Source of the DNA: Agaribacter marinus
GTDB taxonomy: Bacteria; Pseudomonadota; Gammaproteobacteria; Enterobacterales; Alteromonadaceae
Reading direction: 5' to 3'
Length of the DNA: 64,000 bases
Assembly (NCBI RefSeq): GCF_030160655.1
Contig: NZ_BSOT01000006.1
Span: 124,001 to 188,000, forward strand
The notes below the pieces were generated by a model. The model had not been told where the DNA came from. It was given only the letters and a program-made list of their open reading frames with translations, and made no database searches. Both the position numbers and the translations under genes were made by a program. The first letter of the stretch is position 1; every line of letters begins with the position of its first letter. Positions 1 to 9,194 of the stretch are shown piece by piece.

Positions 1-245
1 AGTAAATAACTAACATTGACGTTTGAATTACGTAAAATGTAGCAAAAAAATGCTAAGATTATGATAATTAAATGAAATTAATTTACTTAATCGCAAATAA
101 TTGATGTGTATTATACAGTTTTTGTATAGATTCTAGCGTAATTCGGTAAAATGAATATATACAGAGCTGAACTATCTTCTGAATAAGCCGTAAAGGAATT
201 TAAACAACAATTGTAAATGAAATTGTAATTACTTGAGGATAAATA

Positions 246-1028
246 ATGAGAAAAGTTGCGTTAGCGAGTGTGCTATCTGTTTTGAGTTTCGCGTCTGTAG
301 CAAATGTATGTGAAGGTTATGGGCCTCAAACGCCCCGAGACATTGATTCGCTTGAGGGAACCAACAAACGAATTTTCAGTATCGCACCGCCGTCAGAGCA
401 AATGAATTTATGTAATATTCATTTTCATAACAACGCTGAACATAAGGCAAAAGACTTTTCTATCTACGCTGGTGAAGGAGACAAGGGTTATGGTGGTGGC
501 TATATGTGTGGCATTAGTAAAGAACTGTCTGCAGCCGAGCTAAAACCTGTTAAAGGGAAGGTATGTGGTGGTTTGGAACCAGGTGATACGATTGAGATGC
601 ATTGGGTACATTCATCATGTGACGTAAAACCGGGCGCTGGTTTAGGTAGTTGTTTATCTGACACTTGTGCGAACCCTAATCTACGTGTAGAAACTCAAGT
701 ATTCACCTTGGTAAATGATTCGTCTGCAATGGATTTCAATGATATGGATTATGATGGCAATATGATTGATGGTTACCATCAAGCGAAAATGATCCCAACG
801 ACGACTGGTGCACCGGTTGAATTTTTAGGATCTACTACTGGTCCATCATACGATGCAGCGCAGAAGTGCTCTCCATTGCAGGTGACATGGTCAGTGCGTC
901 CTCAGTGTGCGAAGCTTGATATTAATTCGATCGCAAAATGGTGTGAGAGCAATGAGTTTGACGAGAAAAAATCGCATGGTGTGCGTCAATTAGTGACCGA
1001 CAAACGTTTACTTTCTGTTATTCACTAA
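246..1028 (+). CDS. exported delta-class carbonic anhydrase
   Basis: Predicted zinc enzyme interconverting CO2 and bicarbonate, probably in the periplasm. The first 19 residues form a signal peptide (MRK, hydrophobic stretch, cleavage after SVA/N). The delta-CA signature is visible: CNIHFH at 56-61 followed by AEHK at 64-67, and the pair H119/H122 in MHWVH, which together supply the likely His ligands. Family features around GSTTGPSYDA and the LQVTWSVRP stretch are also present. The 260-residue length fits bacterial members. Ten cysteines in the mature protein suggest disulfides and an extracytoplasmic location. It has its own terminator and no operon partner. The family call comes from remembered motifs; activity is inferred. 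Confidence 0.85.
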   Translation: MRKVALASVLSVLSFASVANVCEGYGPQTPRDIDSLEGTNKRIFSIAPPSEQMNLCNIHFHNNAEHKAKDFSIYAGEGDKGYGGGYMCGISKELSAAELKPVKGKVCGGLEPGDTIEMHWVHSSCDVKPGAGLGSCLSDTCANPNLRVETQVFTLVNDSSAMDFNDMDYDGNMIDGYHQAKMIPTTTGAPVEFLGSTTGPSYDAAQKCSPLQVTWSVRPQCAKLDINSIAKWCESNEFDEKKSHGVRQLVTDKRLLSVIH

Positions 1029-1070
1029 AAGATACTCCTCGTGTGATAACACGCTTGTATCAATAGTTGA

Positions 1071-1100
1071 AGCCGCTGATTGTTCAGCGGCTTTTTTTTT
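1071..1100 (+). terminator. rho-independent terminator of the carbonic anhydrase gene
   Basis: A 9-bp perfect stem (AGCCGCTGA at 1071-1079 with TCAGCGGCT at 1084-1092), a 4-nt loop and a run of nine T, 42 nt after the stop codon. Confidence 0.93.
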
Positions 1101-1178
1101 GTAAAACTGAGGCTAAGTTCACAAGCATTTTCCTTCGCTGCCGATAAATAAATACGTTTGACGCATTCTTAGTTATCA

Positions 1179-2438
1179 ATGACACATAATACTTTTTTGA
1201 CAATTCCAATTAGTGAACTTAGGCCTGGCATGATGGTGCATAAGATTGGCGATCAAACAGGTAAACTTTCAGTAAAAAGTAGGGGAAAGGTAAAGCACCC
1301 AGCCATTATTGATCAATTGATTGCATGCGGCGTGCAAACTGTCGTTATTGAAAGAACCAAGCAAGTTACTAAAGAAACGATTCAGGCCTTAAATAATCGT
1401 AAACACGCATTAAGTAAGAAAACACTCAATATCACGCGCAATCAACCGGTAAATGCTGCATTCGAGTTAAGTGATGATGCACCGCAAAATAGTATAAGTG
1501 TAATACCAAGTTCGCGCGCTGAAGAGTTTCAGTTTGCGGAGCAACTAGTCATTGACTGCAAAGACCTATACAACTTACATAAATTGCGTGCAGAAAAAAG
1601 TTTGTCGATCGACATTACTCAAGCCTTAGACATAGTGAACGACGTCTATGCTAGTTTAATAAGAGACCCAAACGCTTTATTGTGCGTCAGTATGGTAAGA
1701 ACCAAGGGGGATTACTTTGCGAATCATGCAATGCATGTCTCTATTTTACTTTGCTATTTTGCGCTTCAATTGGGCATGTCAGAAAGTGACTGCAAGCGTC
1801 TATCAATTGTCGGGTATTTATATGACATTGGCATGGTGAAAATTCCGCATGAGATCACGCATAAACTGGATCGCCCAACAATAGATGATTTAGTCACTAT
1901 CCAATCTCATGTGCAACATTCACTAGACTTAACTGCCCCGCTAGCGATGGACAATGAGCAGCGCTTAGCGATAGAGCAACATCATGAGCGCTTAGACGGT
2001 ACCGGCTATCCTTATGGTTTGGAGGGAGAGCAAATTCATAAATACGCTAGAATGTTAGCCATCGTAGATTGCTATGACGCAATGACGTCAAATAGACCCT
2101 TCCAGAAAAAGCGTTCACCGGCATCGGCACTTAGGATCATATGTAACAAAGACTTTGGATACGATCAAAAGTTGGCGCTAAAGTTTGTGCGCTCTCTTGG
2201 GATATACCCAGTCGGTTGTTTAGTCGCATTGTCTAACAAAAAAATTGCGTTAGTGACTGAGACTAACCGAGCAAAACCACTAAAACCTAAAGTGAAAGTA
2301 TTCTTTTCTACTGCGAGTATGCAAGCCATCACTGCTCAGTATATAGATTTAAATGATGAAACCGATGATATCGTGATTGTTAAGCCAATTATTGCGGAAC
2401 ATTATGGCATTAAATTAGCTGAAATTGATTTAGGTTAA
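1179..2438 (+). CDS. HD-GYP domain protein (cyclic-di-GMP phosphodiesterase family) with altered HD dyad
   Basis: Family role: hydrolysis of cyclic-di-GMP by a metal-dependent HD domain. The N-terminal ~130 residues match the DUF3391 module often fused to HD-GYP in marine gammaproteobacteria (opening IPISELRPGMMV). The HD domain follows from about residue 145: H183/H186 in ANHAMHVS, the dyad position at 215-216, and HHERLDGTGYP at 268-278, which is an intact GYP motif. The dyad reads YLYDIG rather than the usual LLHDIG, so the metal-ligand His is Tyr (codon TAT at 1821-1823). That suggests lost or changed catalysis, perhaps a c-di-GMP sensor. It stands alone upstream of a hybrid kinase on the same strand. 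Confidence 0.9.
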   Translation: MTHNTFLTIPISELRPGMMVHKIGDQTGKLSVKSRGKVKHPAIIDQLIACGVQTVVIERTKQVTKETIQALNNRKHALSKKTLNITRNQPVNAAFELSDDAPQNSISVIPSSRAEEFQFAEQLVIDCKDLYNLHKLRAEKSLSIDITQALDIVNDVYASLIRDPNALLCVSMVRTKGDYFANHAMHVSILLCYFALQLGMSESDCKRLSIVGYLYDIGMVKIPHEITHKLDRPTIDDLVTIQSHVQHSLDLTAPLAMDNEQRLAIEQHHERLDGTGYPYGLEGEQIHKYARMLAIVDCYDAMTSNRPFQKKRSPASALRIICNKDFGYDQKLALKFVRSLGIYPVGCLVALSNKKIALVTETNRAKPLKPKVKVFFSTASMQAITAQYIDLNDETDDIVIVKPIIAEHYGIKLAEIDLG

Positions 2439-2524
2439 TAATAATCAAAATAAATAATGCTAATTTCTTATAATTTGATAACTTGGTTGTTAACGTTAGT
2501 GACCATAAAAGCCGTAATTAACAG

Positions 2525-5161
2525 ATGCGTTATTTATTCGAGATTTTCTTTGCCGTCAGTCTATTGATATCAATATCAATAGCGGCACAAGCAAAATCAG
2601 AGAATATTCTTATCATTTATCACCTCGGTAACGACGACACTGTTTATCAAAGTTTCGAATCAAATTTAATAGAGCAGTTAAATGCTAAGCTAGATGATCC
2701 GGCTATTTTCGTCGAACATTTAGATTTAAAACGCTTTGGATCTTCTGAGTATACGAATGCAATGCGTCGCTTAATTTTGGAAAAGTACACAGATATTAAC
2801 CTTGACGTAATTCTCTTTAATACTGCGCAAGCAGCCTCGGTATTTGACTTTGACCATTTGGTGCTAGCTAACAGCCACAAATTTATTCTTGAGCGATTGT
2901 TTTCATCAACTGAACCGTCGTCTCCCCTTATACATAATATTCCTTTGTATCCCAGATATGATGTATTAGTTGAAAGTGCAGGCGAACTCACTAAGCGTAG
3001 TAAGATATTTGTATTGACTGCGGTAAATACTACCCAGCAGGAAAAAAACATTCTTGCCCAATTAGGTAATACGAAAGTCGACGTAGAGTTCTTACCGTTT
3101 ATTAACACTGCTCAAACGATAAATTTACTGTCGCGTTTAGATCAAAGTACGCCACTTATCATTCCTCCGACGTTTGCTGAGGGCGTAAACTCTGTGAATA
3201 ATCCTACACAGACCCTTAAACGCATTTCACGCATTGCCAATCAACCGATATTCGTGCCCTACGATTCGTTGATAGTTGACAATGTTGTGGGAGGGTACGT
3301 TCTTTCTTCCGCAGCGTCTGCCGCTTTTATTTCAGATCAGATTCGACTAGTCACCAATGGGTATTTGCCAGAAACGAATAGCGCAAATATTCATAACTAT
3401 GTTTTTAATTTTCGAGCGCTCAATTTACAACGACTACCTATAAACAAACTGCCTGAAGGCCATATTATCCTCGATAAGCCAGCCAGTATCTTTGATCTAT
3501 TCCTGCAAGAACTGCTGTACATTGTGTTTGTACTATCGATTCTTTCTGGTGTTGTAATATTCATGCTTTATTCAAACCGGCTATTGCGTGTGAAACAGGA
3601 GCAACTAGCAAGTTCACAAGCTAGCCTCAAGCGTTTTAATGAACGCATGGATGTCGCAACCAATGCCACCCGCATTGGTATTTGGGAATACGATTTACAA
3701 ACAAGTGGCCTTTATTGGGACGCCGCGATGCATGTGCATCATGGCATTGAAGAAAATCGATTTAATAACAAACTTAGCAATTGGTTGGATTTACTCAATG
3801 TCCAAGACAAGGTGCAACTGGAAGCGTTAGTGAATGAGTGTGTGCAAACCGGGGCATCATGGAGCCTACGGTACACAGTGTCAATCAAAGGTAGTACAAC
3901 GTATTTAACGTGTAATGTGACTAGTGTAAAAGACGCCAATAATAACGTTATTCGCTTAGTTGGTACGGTATTGGATGTGACGGAAAGTGAATTGCATCAG
4001 CAACGCTTGCAAGAACAACGATTTAAAGCGGAACAAGCGACAAAAGCAAAATCAGAGTTTTTAGCTAACATGAGCCATGAAATTCGCACGCCAATGAATG
4101 GTGTTATTGGCGCGGCTGATTTGCTGGCGGGTACTTCGCTTAGCGAAAAACAGTCTCAATATGCAAATATGATCAAATCATCGGCCGGTGGTTTACTACA
4201 CATTTTGAATGACATTCTCGATTTATCAAAAATCGAAAGTGGGAAATTGCATATTGAAACGTCGCCATTTGACTTAAAGATGCTGGTGCAGCAGACGATG
4301 TCGACGTTTACACTAGAAATCGCGCGTAAAAAGTTAAAGTTTAAATTGCATCACCCGAATTACATTCCAGATGTGGTCAAATCCGATGCGCTACGAATTA
4401 AGCAAGTACTCTTCAATTTAATTGGCAATGCCATTAAATTTACTGAAAAAGGATGCATATACCTAGCGCTTGTTTACGATGCAAGTAATGCAGACTCTGA
4501 CCAAGGAACCCTAAAGTTTACGGTGACGGATACGGGGATTGGCATTTCTTCTGATGATCATGAGCGTATCTTTAGTAGTTTCGAACAAGTGAACTTTAAT
4601 AAACAATTCATTGCGCAAGGAACTGGACTCGGTTTAAGTATTTCGAAAAAATTAGCGCAATTGATGGGCGGAGATTTATCCGTTAAGAGTATTGTAGATA
4701 AAGGCAGCGCGTTTACCTTGTCAGTGCCTGTCACTGTTATTGATAAAATTCATCTAAGTGCTAACTTGGTTACTAAGGTAGACAAACCTGATCTCAAGAA
4801 TAAGAATATTTTGGTGGTTGACGATAATGAGATCAATCAGACGATTGTGGGTGAGATGTTGTTGGATTGCGGTGCGGATGTGCAATATGCAAATAATGGT
4901 GCTGAAGCGGTTGATATGCATAAAGCTGATAGGCCATACATCATTTTAATGGATCTTTTGATGCCAATTATGGATGGCATTGAAGCTACTCGAGTTATTC
5001 GTGAATATGAGGTGGCGCACAAGATACCCAGAACTACAATAGTGGCACTTACCGCGCATGCGCTTAAGGGGTACGAAGACAACTGCAGAGAGGCGGGTAT
5101 GGATGACTATTTAACAAAACCCGTCAATCGACACGAATTATACGCTGTCTGCCGCCCCTGA
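2525..5161 (+). CDS. hybrid sensor histidine kinase/response regulator with periplasmic ABC-type binding domain
   Basis: Membrane signalling kinase of 878 residues. Order seen: signal peptide (1-23, ending in AQA), a periplasmic domain of about 290 residues resembling ABC substrate-binding proteins (opening ENILIIYH), one transmembrane helix near 326-350, a PAS-like domain (about 370-490), HisKA with phospho-accepting H518 in NMSHEIRTPMNG, an HATPase domain with GTGLGLS, and a C-terminal receiver with D810 in LMDLLMPIMDG and the conserved LTKP. The receiver is close to complete, so the protein does not look truncated. No cognate regulator or HPt gene is adjacent. It ends 14 bp from the convergent tapT gene. 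The ligand is unknown. Confidence 0.9.
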   Translation: MRYLFEIFFAVSLLISISIAAQAKSENILIIYHLGNDDTVYQSFESNLIEQLNAKLDDPAIFVEHLDLKRFGSSEYTNAMRRLILEKYTDINLDVILFNTAQAASVFDFDHLVLANSHKFILERLFSSTEPSSPLIHNIPLYPRYDVLVESAGELTKRSKIFVLTAVNTTQQEKNILAQLGNTKVDVEFLPFINTAQTINLLSRLDQSTPLIIPPTFAEGVNSVNNPTQTLKRISRIANQPIFVPYDSLIVDNVVGGYVLSSAASAAFISDQIRLVTNGYLPETNSANIHNYVFNFRALNLQRLPINKLPEGHIILDKPASIFDLFLQELLYIVFVLSILSGVVIFMLYSNRLLRVKQEQLASSQASLKRFNERMDVATNATRIGIWEYDLQTSGLYWDAAMHVHHGIEENRFNNKLSNWLDLLNVQDKVQLEALVNECVQTGASWSLRYTVSIKGSTTYLTCNVTSVKDANNNVIRLVGTVLDVTESELHQQRLQEQRFKAEQATKAKSEFLANMSHEIRTPMNGVIGAADLLAGTSLSEKQSQYANMIKSSAGGLLHILNDILDLSKIESGKLHIETSPFDLKMLVQQTMSTFTLEIARKKLKFKLHHPNYIPDVVKSDALRIKQVLFNLIGNAIKFTEKGCIYLALVYDASNADSDQGTLKFTVTDTGIGISSDDHERIFSSFEQVNFNKQFIAQGTGLGLSISKKLAQLMGGDLSVKSIVDKGSAFTLSVPVTVIDKIHLSANLVTKVDKPDLKNKNILVVDDNEINQTIVGEMLLDCGADVQYANNGAEAVDMHKADRPYIILMDLLMPIMDGIEATRVIREYEVAHKIPRTTIVALTAHALKGYEDNCREAGMDDYLTKPVNRHELYAVCRP

Positions 5162-5175
5162 ATTTTCGTTATCTT

Positions 5176-5790
5176 TTAGGGCTTACTGTACGTTAGCCAA
5201 TGACTTTTTAATCCAGCGAGTGCGTTTTGCAACGGCCTAGGATCTATTTTATAAAGCACGTCTAGCGAGTACGCAAGTGCTTCGAGTGTAGACAATTGAT
5301 GGTTTTTCTTTGATCTACGAATGTCATATTGTCTATTTGGTGGCGTATCGAAATGGTGTGCCTGTAAACCATGTAACCATGGGTTCGACTGCCAAAGCGC
5401 ATACGCTTGCCGCCAACTGCCATCTAATAGAATCAGGTGTTCATGCGCCAAGGTTAATGCCTTCAATGCCTTATCTTTGCTTCCTTCAACATGTTTTAAT
5501 ATTGTCGATGCTGACTCAATAGGCGTACTTAACGCCGATGGGTAGATTAAGGTCGTATTTAGGGCATTTGTGTGTTTTTGCGCATTATCAAAGTCAGCAG
5601 GTAAATGGCCTACATAAATTGTTGCATTGGGGATTACTAACCCAATGAGTTTAGCTGTATTTTTACTATGCCCCGTTTCTTTTGGATGTTGCAAAATCGA
5701 AATTTTGGGGCAATGGTAGATTTTAGAAATTGAATGGCAAAGGCAAACTTTTTCTGGAAAGCCACAAGCTGCGCAGTATTGCCTTGACAC
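5176..5790 (-). CDS. tapT: DTW-domain tRNA-uridine aminocarboxypropyltransferase
   Basis: TapT-family enzymes transfer the aminocarboxypropyl group of SAM to uridine in tRNA to make acp3U. The N-terminus carries the Cys cluster CAACGFPEKVCLC, a probable zinc site; HPKETGHSKNT matches the family HPKE block, and LLDGSWRQA is the DTW core. The core has Ser where Thr is usual (DGSW instead of DGTW). At 204 residues it is a little shorter than the E. coli protein. The GTG start is preceded by AAGG. It lies 6 bp after the DUF2721 gene, probably in one transcript. Confidence 0.83.
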   Translation of the reverse strand: MSRQYCAACGFPEKVCLCHSISKIYHCPKISILQHPKETGHSKNTAKLIGLVIPNATIYVGHLPADFDNAQKHTNALNTTLIYPSALSTPIESASTILKHVEGSKDKALKALTLAHEHLILLDGSWRQAYALWQSNPWLHGLQAHHFDTPPNRQYDIRRSKKNHQLSTLEALAYSLDVLYKIDPRPLQNALAGLKSHWLTYSKP

Positions 5791-5796
5791 AAAGCC

Positions 5797-6252
5797 TTAC
5801 TCGCAGTAATTAGTTTCTGGTATTCGGAGTGTTGCGCTGGCAATACCGACTTCAATAAAGAAGCATATCAAACCACCAAAAATTGCACTCATTGTAAACA
5901 TGTAAAGAAAGAGAATAATTGAATCTAGAGGCACAGAAACAATACCATTCAACAATAATAGAATGACGGTTAAGCAAACAAAAATAGCCGCGCCCGTTAG
6001 GAAGTTAATTGCCCAATTAGCAAATCGCATACGTCGTCGAAGTGCATTTAGTTCCTTACATTGTCGCTGGTTAAATTCAACAATAGTGCCCAAAAAACGC
6101 TGTTCTTCATAATAGCGTGCGCGGTCTATAACGCGCGCTAATCGACCCGTTACTACATTTAACATTTGACCAATTGCGACTAACAAAAAAACGGGTACTA
6201 ATGACAATTGTATCAACTGTACGACGGAAGTATTGTCTACGTGTATTTCCAA
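5797..6252 (-). CDS. DUF2721 family membrane protein
   Basis: Small integral membrane protein of unknown function. The family block LNVVTGRLARVIDRARYYEE follows the first transmembrane helix, and two further hydrophobic helices sit in the second half, so three membrane segments in all. No ATG or GTG exists in frame upstream of the first helix. TTG codons at 6252, 6303 and 6309 are the only candidate starts. I took 6252 because it gives the usual short N-terminal tail, but 6303 has a better AAGG-spaced ribosome site. Likely co-transcribed with tapT. Confidence 0.8.
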   Translation of the reverse strand: MEIHVDNTSVVQLIQLSLVPVFLLVAIGQMLNVVTGRLARVIDRARYYEEQRFLGTIVEFNQRQCKELNALRRRMRFANWAINFLTGAAIFVCLTVILLLLNGIVSVPLDSIILFLYMFTMSAIFGGLICFFIEVGIASATLRIPETNYCE

Positions 6253-6462
6253 GGTATTACTCTGCGTTAGGATGTAAGGTACTCGGCTTAGCTTGGGAAG
6301 CAATATCAAGCCTTGGTGTATTTCACCATATAATACAAAATTATCAATGATTATAAAGAGTAAGCGTGTTTTTATTTTACGAGCGTTTATCTCATAGATA
6401 GTATCGACTTGAGCAAATAATGCTTGAATACAAAAGTACGGATATTTATCTGCATTGTGTCC

Positions 6463-7377
6463 TTAAGTGTTAAAATGGTCCCAGTATGGTGGGCTTCCAT
6501 AATAATCATCAAAAAATGCTAAAAATACACGTAACTTACTTGCGAGTAATTTTCGGTGCGGATATACGGCATATAAACCAACGGGGTTGGGTTCAAATTC
6601 AGGCAATATAATCTGAAGTTTACCCTGTTTAAGTGCTTCACCTGCAATGAATGTTGGTTGATATACGTAACCTTGTCCAGCAACTGCAGCAGCAGTCAAT
6701 ACTTCGCCATTATTTGATACAAAATTAGCCCCTTGTCTGTATTTCTTTTGCGTTAGAATGTTTAATAATGGTGAGTCATTTTGATGGCTTTCCATATGGC
6801 TATACCTAAGATAATGCTCTGGTATTAGCTCTTCGGGTGAATTAGGTTTTCCATGTTTGTTAATATAGTCTGGTGAGGCACATAGTACTAAGCGAACAGA
6901 TGCGAGCTTTTTTGCAATCATGGAGGAGTTTTTTAAGCTACCGATACGTAGCGCAAGATCAAAACCCTCTTCTATTACGTCGATTTTTCGATCGTTGAGT
7001 TGCAAATTTACGGTAATTGCTGGGTATTTAAGTTTAAAGTCAGCCAATAATTGTGCTAAATGCAGTGTAGAAAATGATACCGGCGCATTAATATTTAGTA
7101 TTCCTTGCGCTTCTTGAGTCAATTGTCCGAAATAGCCTTCCATATCATTCATGCTTTCTAGTATGTGTTGTGCATGCTGAAAGCATTGCTCCCCTGCTTC
7201 GGTTAAGTGAACTTTACGGGTTGTCCTGTTAAAAAGTCGAGTATTTAAGAGCTCCTCTAAATGAGAAACGTATTTGCTTACTAGCTGATTTGAGATATCT
7301 AACTTTTCAGCAGCTTTAGTGAAACTACCCTCGTTTGCAACGGTAACAAAAGCATTCATTGTGGTTATTCTGTCCAT
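6463..7377 (-). CDS. LysR-family transcriptional regulator
   Basis: DNA-binding regulator of 304 residues, the standard LysR length. The N-terminal winged helix-turn-helix is clear (FVTVANEGSFTKAAEKL, then LEELLNTRLFNRTTRKVHLTEAG), and the remainder is a periplasmic-binding-like effector domain. It belongs to the group often annotated as CrgA/DsdC-like regulators. It is divergent from the DoxX gene, with a 23-bp imperfect palindrome between them, so it probably controls that gene and itself. The inducer cannot be read from the sequence. Confidence 0.9.
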   Translation of the reverse strand: MDRITTMNAFVTVANEGSFTKAAEKLDISNQLVSKYVSHLEELLNTRLFNRTTRKVHLTEAGEQCFQHAQHILESMNDMEGYFGQLTQEAQGILNINAPVSFSTLHLAQLLADFKLKYPAITVNLQLNDRKIDVIEEGFDLALRIGSLKNSSMIAKKLASVRLVLCASPDYINKHGKPNSPEELIPEHYLRYSHMESHQNDSPLLNILTQKKYRQGANFVSNNGEVLTAAAVAGQGYVYQPTFIAGEALKQGKLQIILPEFEPNPVGLYAVYPHRKLLASKLRVFLAFFDDYYGSPPYWDHFNT

Positions 7378-7421
7378 ATATTCTGTCCGTATAACGTTGA
7401 TTCACTTGTTAGATAATAAAA

Positions 7422-7444
7422 ATTATCAACGTATTGTTGGTAAT
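7422..7444. promoter_or_regulatory. candidate LysR operator between lysR and doxX
   Basis: ATTATCAAC, 5-nt spacer, GTTGGTAAT: a 9-bp inverted repeat with one mismatch, matching the T-N11-A style of LysR sites. It is central in the 179-bp divergent intergenic region. Confidence 0.5.
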
Positions 7445-7556
7445 TATTCAATAATATATCTATTTATCTATAAATTAGCTGGTAGTAGTCTTATATGCAA
7501 GCTGATTAGAACGACTAGATAATCAGATTTACTACACAATTTATCGGAGACATATT

Positions 7557-8030
7557 ATGAATAAGCAAACTATCTTAAAGTTAATTGCATCTAACAAGAA
7601 TCTTGGTTCTCTTGCGCTAAGGGTCCCATTGGGCATTGTACTTGCTGCGCACGGTGCACAAAAATTATTTGGTTGGTTTGGTGGTTATGGACTTGAAGGT
7701 ACAGGGCAATGGATGGCAAGTATTGGGCTTGTGCCTGGATTTTTAATGGCTTTATTGGCTGGGTCCGCAGAGTTTTTTGGTGGTTTGGCATTAGTGGTTG
7801 GTTTACTTACGCGTCCGGCTGCGCTTATTAGTGCATTTACAATGATCGTTGCTATTTTTAGTGTACATATTAGTAACGGCTTGTTTATGTCAAATAACGG
7901 TTATGAATTCGCGTTGGTGTTGTTGGCTGCGACTATCGCGCTCAGCATACAAGGTGGCGGGCGTTTTTCTGTTGATAATTGGATAGGTGAGCGTATAAAT
8001 AATTCGCAAAGCAAAGGTATAGCCGGGTAA
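7557..8030 (+). CDS. DoxX family membrane protein
   Basis: Four-helix inner-membrane protein of 157 residues. The DoxX signature is seen in LALRVPLGIVLAAHGAQKLFGWFGGYG, followed by helices containing LMALLAGSAEFFGGLALVVG, ALISAFTMIVAIFSVH and ALVLLAATIALSIQGGGRFS. Members are linked to redox and oxidative-stress functions, but the biochemical role is mostly unsettled. A GGAG ribosome site precedes the ATG. It is divergent from a LysR regulator and followed by a large hairpin, which suggests a single-gene unit under that regulator. Confidence 0.9.
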   Translation: MNKQTILKLIASNKNLGSLALRVPLGIVLAAHGAQKLFGWFGGYGLEGTGQWMASIGLVPGFLMALLAGSAEFFGGLALVVGLLTRPAALISAFTMIVAIFSVHISNGLFMSNNGYEFALVLLAATIALSIQGGGRFSVDNWIGERINNSQSKGIAG

Positions 8031-8075
8031 TCAGAACGGGTATAAAGGCGCCTTAGCTGATGCGCCATATATTGC

Positions 8076-8121
8076 TTCAACGCTTTCAAATGTCGTTAAG
8101 AAAGCGTTGAATGTTATTTTT
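8076..8121 (+). terminator. large hairpin after doxX, probable terminator
   Basis: A perfect 12-bp inverted repeat (TTCAACGCTTTC at 8076-8087 with GAAAGCGTTGAA at 8100-8111), 12-nt loop, then TGTTATTTTT. The stem is long and the T-run interrupted, so a processing or protein-binding site is also possible. Confidence 0.6.
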
Positions 8122-8282
8122 AAAGGGGTCCACGCTCCATGTTGATGTGCCTCATGAGTAGCCATTGCCATTAACTGCCTCAAATAACTATTGCCACCCA
8201 CTAACCCTAGCAACTAATGGTAGTAACGCTATGAATATTACGATAGCGTATGTGCATATCGAATCTAATACTAAGTGTATTC

Positions 8283-9194
8283 ATGCATCAAACTCAAAAG
8301 GTATACTCAGAAAAACGCCCCATTCTATTTGGCATTGTTTTTATATTGGTGAATTTGACTAGTTTTTCTGTATTTTCACAAGCAATCATTGAGCTGCCGC
8401 ATAAAGATACTGAAGGTGTTGAATGGGATACAAAAGAACGTGAATTCTTTTCTGAGGCGTGGGGTGGTCTGGCAATTACAAATGTTGCTAGGCCTGAACT
8501 AGTTGTATTCAAAGCGCCTGAAAAGAATCGCAAGGATATTTCCGTTATTCTTTCACCTGGCGGCGGTATTTATGCGCTGAGCATGCAACACGAAGGCTAT
8601 AGTGTGGCTAAATGGTTGAACGAACAAGGTATAACCGCATTTATTCTGAAGTATCGGCTTGTGCCAACGGGCGAAGATGGCATTGCAGAGTTGGCACATA
8701 TAGCTAGCACAGATAACAATGCTCGAATAAAAAAAACGCAGAAAATATTACCTTATGCCGTCCAAGATGGATTAAGTGCCGTTAGCTATGTCAGAAACAA
8801 CGCAAAGAGTCTTGGCGTGAGCCCAAATAAAATTGGTTTTATGGGCTTTTCTGGCGGTGGCGTCATTTTGTTTGGTGTAATGAATGAAGCAAATATGCAA
8901 AATAGGCCTAATTTCCTCATACCTGTTTATCCGGGGACAGATCTTATATTGCCCAAACCAGATAAACATACGCCACCTACCTTGTTTATCGCTGCTGCTA
9001 ACGATCAGTTAATCGATGCTACGGTGTTTACCGGTATTTTTAATCAATTCCATACCGCTGGCGTAAGTACCGGTATCTATTTGTACAATGACGGAGGTCA
9101 TGGTTTTGGTACTTGGTTGAAAGATAAACCGGCATCAAAGTGGTTAGAAAGTAGCTACGAATGGATGATGGATTTATCGTTTGAAGAGGAGTAA
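8283..9194 (+). CDS. secreted alpha/beta hydrolase (esterase/xylan-esterase-like)
   Basis: Predicted exported serine hydrolase. The chosen ATG gives a signal peptide (basic start, ILFGIVFILVNLTSFSVFSQA-like hydrophobic stretch); an upstream in-frame ATG at 8250 is possible and neither has a clear ribosome site. The oxyanion-hole motif is LSPGGGIY, the nucleophile elbow GFSGGG, an acid Asp lies in AAANDQLID, and the His in GGHGFG. This is the BD-FAE/dienelactone-hydrolase-like group often annotated as esterase or endo-xylanase-like. Substrate is unknown; other carbohydrate genes lie 17 kb away, not adjacent. Confidence 0.78.
   Translation: MHQTQKVYSEKRPILFGIVFILVNLTSFSVFSQAIIELPHKDTEGVEWDTKEREFFSEAWGGLAITNVARPELVVFKAPEKNRKDISVILSPGGGIYALSMQHEGYSVAKWLNEQGITAFILKYRLVPTGEDGIAELAHIASTDNNARIKKTQKILPYAVQDGLSAVSYVRNNAKSLGVSPNKIGFMGFSGGGVILFGVMNEANMQNRPNFLIPVYPGTDLILPKPDKHTPPTLFIAAANDQLIDATVFTGIFNQFHTAGVSTGIYLYNDGGHGFGTWLKDKPASKWLESSYEWMMDLSFEEE

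Noticed and set aside
1-245. Gene or RNA upstream of the delta carbonic anhydrase
   Set aside because: Only AT-rich promoter-like sequence is visible; no frame or stable fold stood out.
5050-5161. Truncated receiver domain at the end of the hybrid kinase
   Set aside because: The receiver has the Asp, Thr and Lys positions and nearly full length; the end is natural.
8031-8213. 60-residue minus-strand frame between doxX and the hydrolase
   Set aside because: It overlaps the hairpin, has no recognised motif and no good ribosome site; chance frame more likely.
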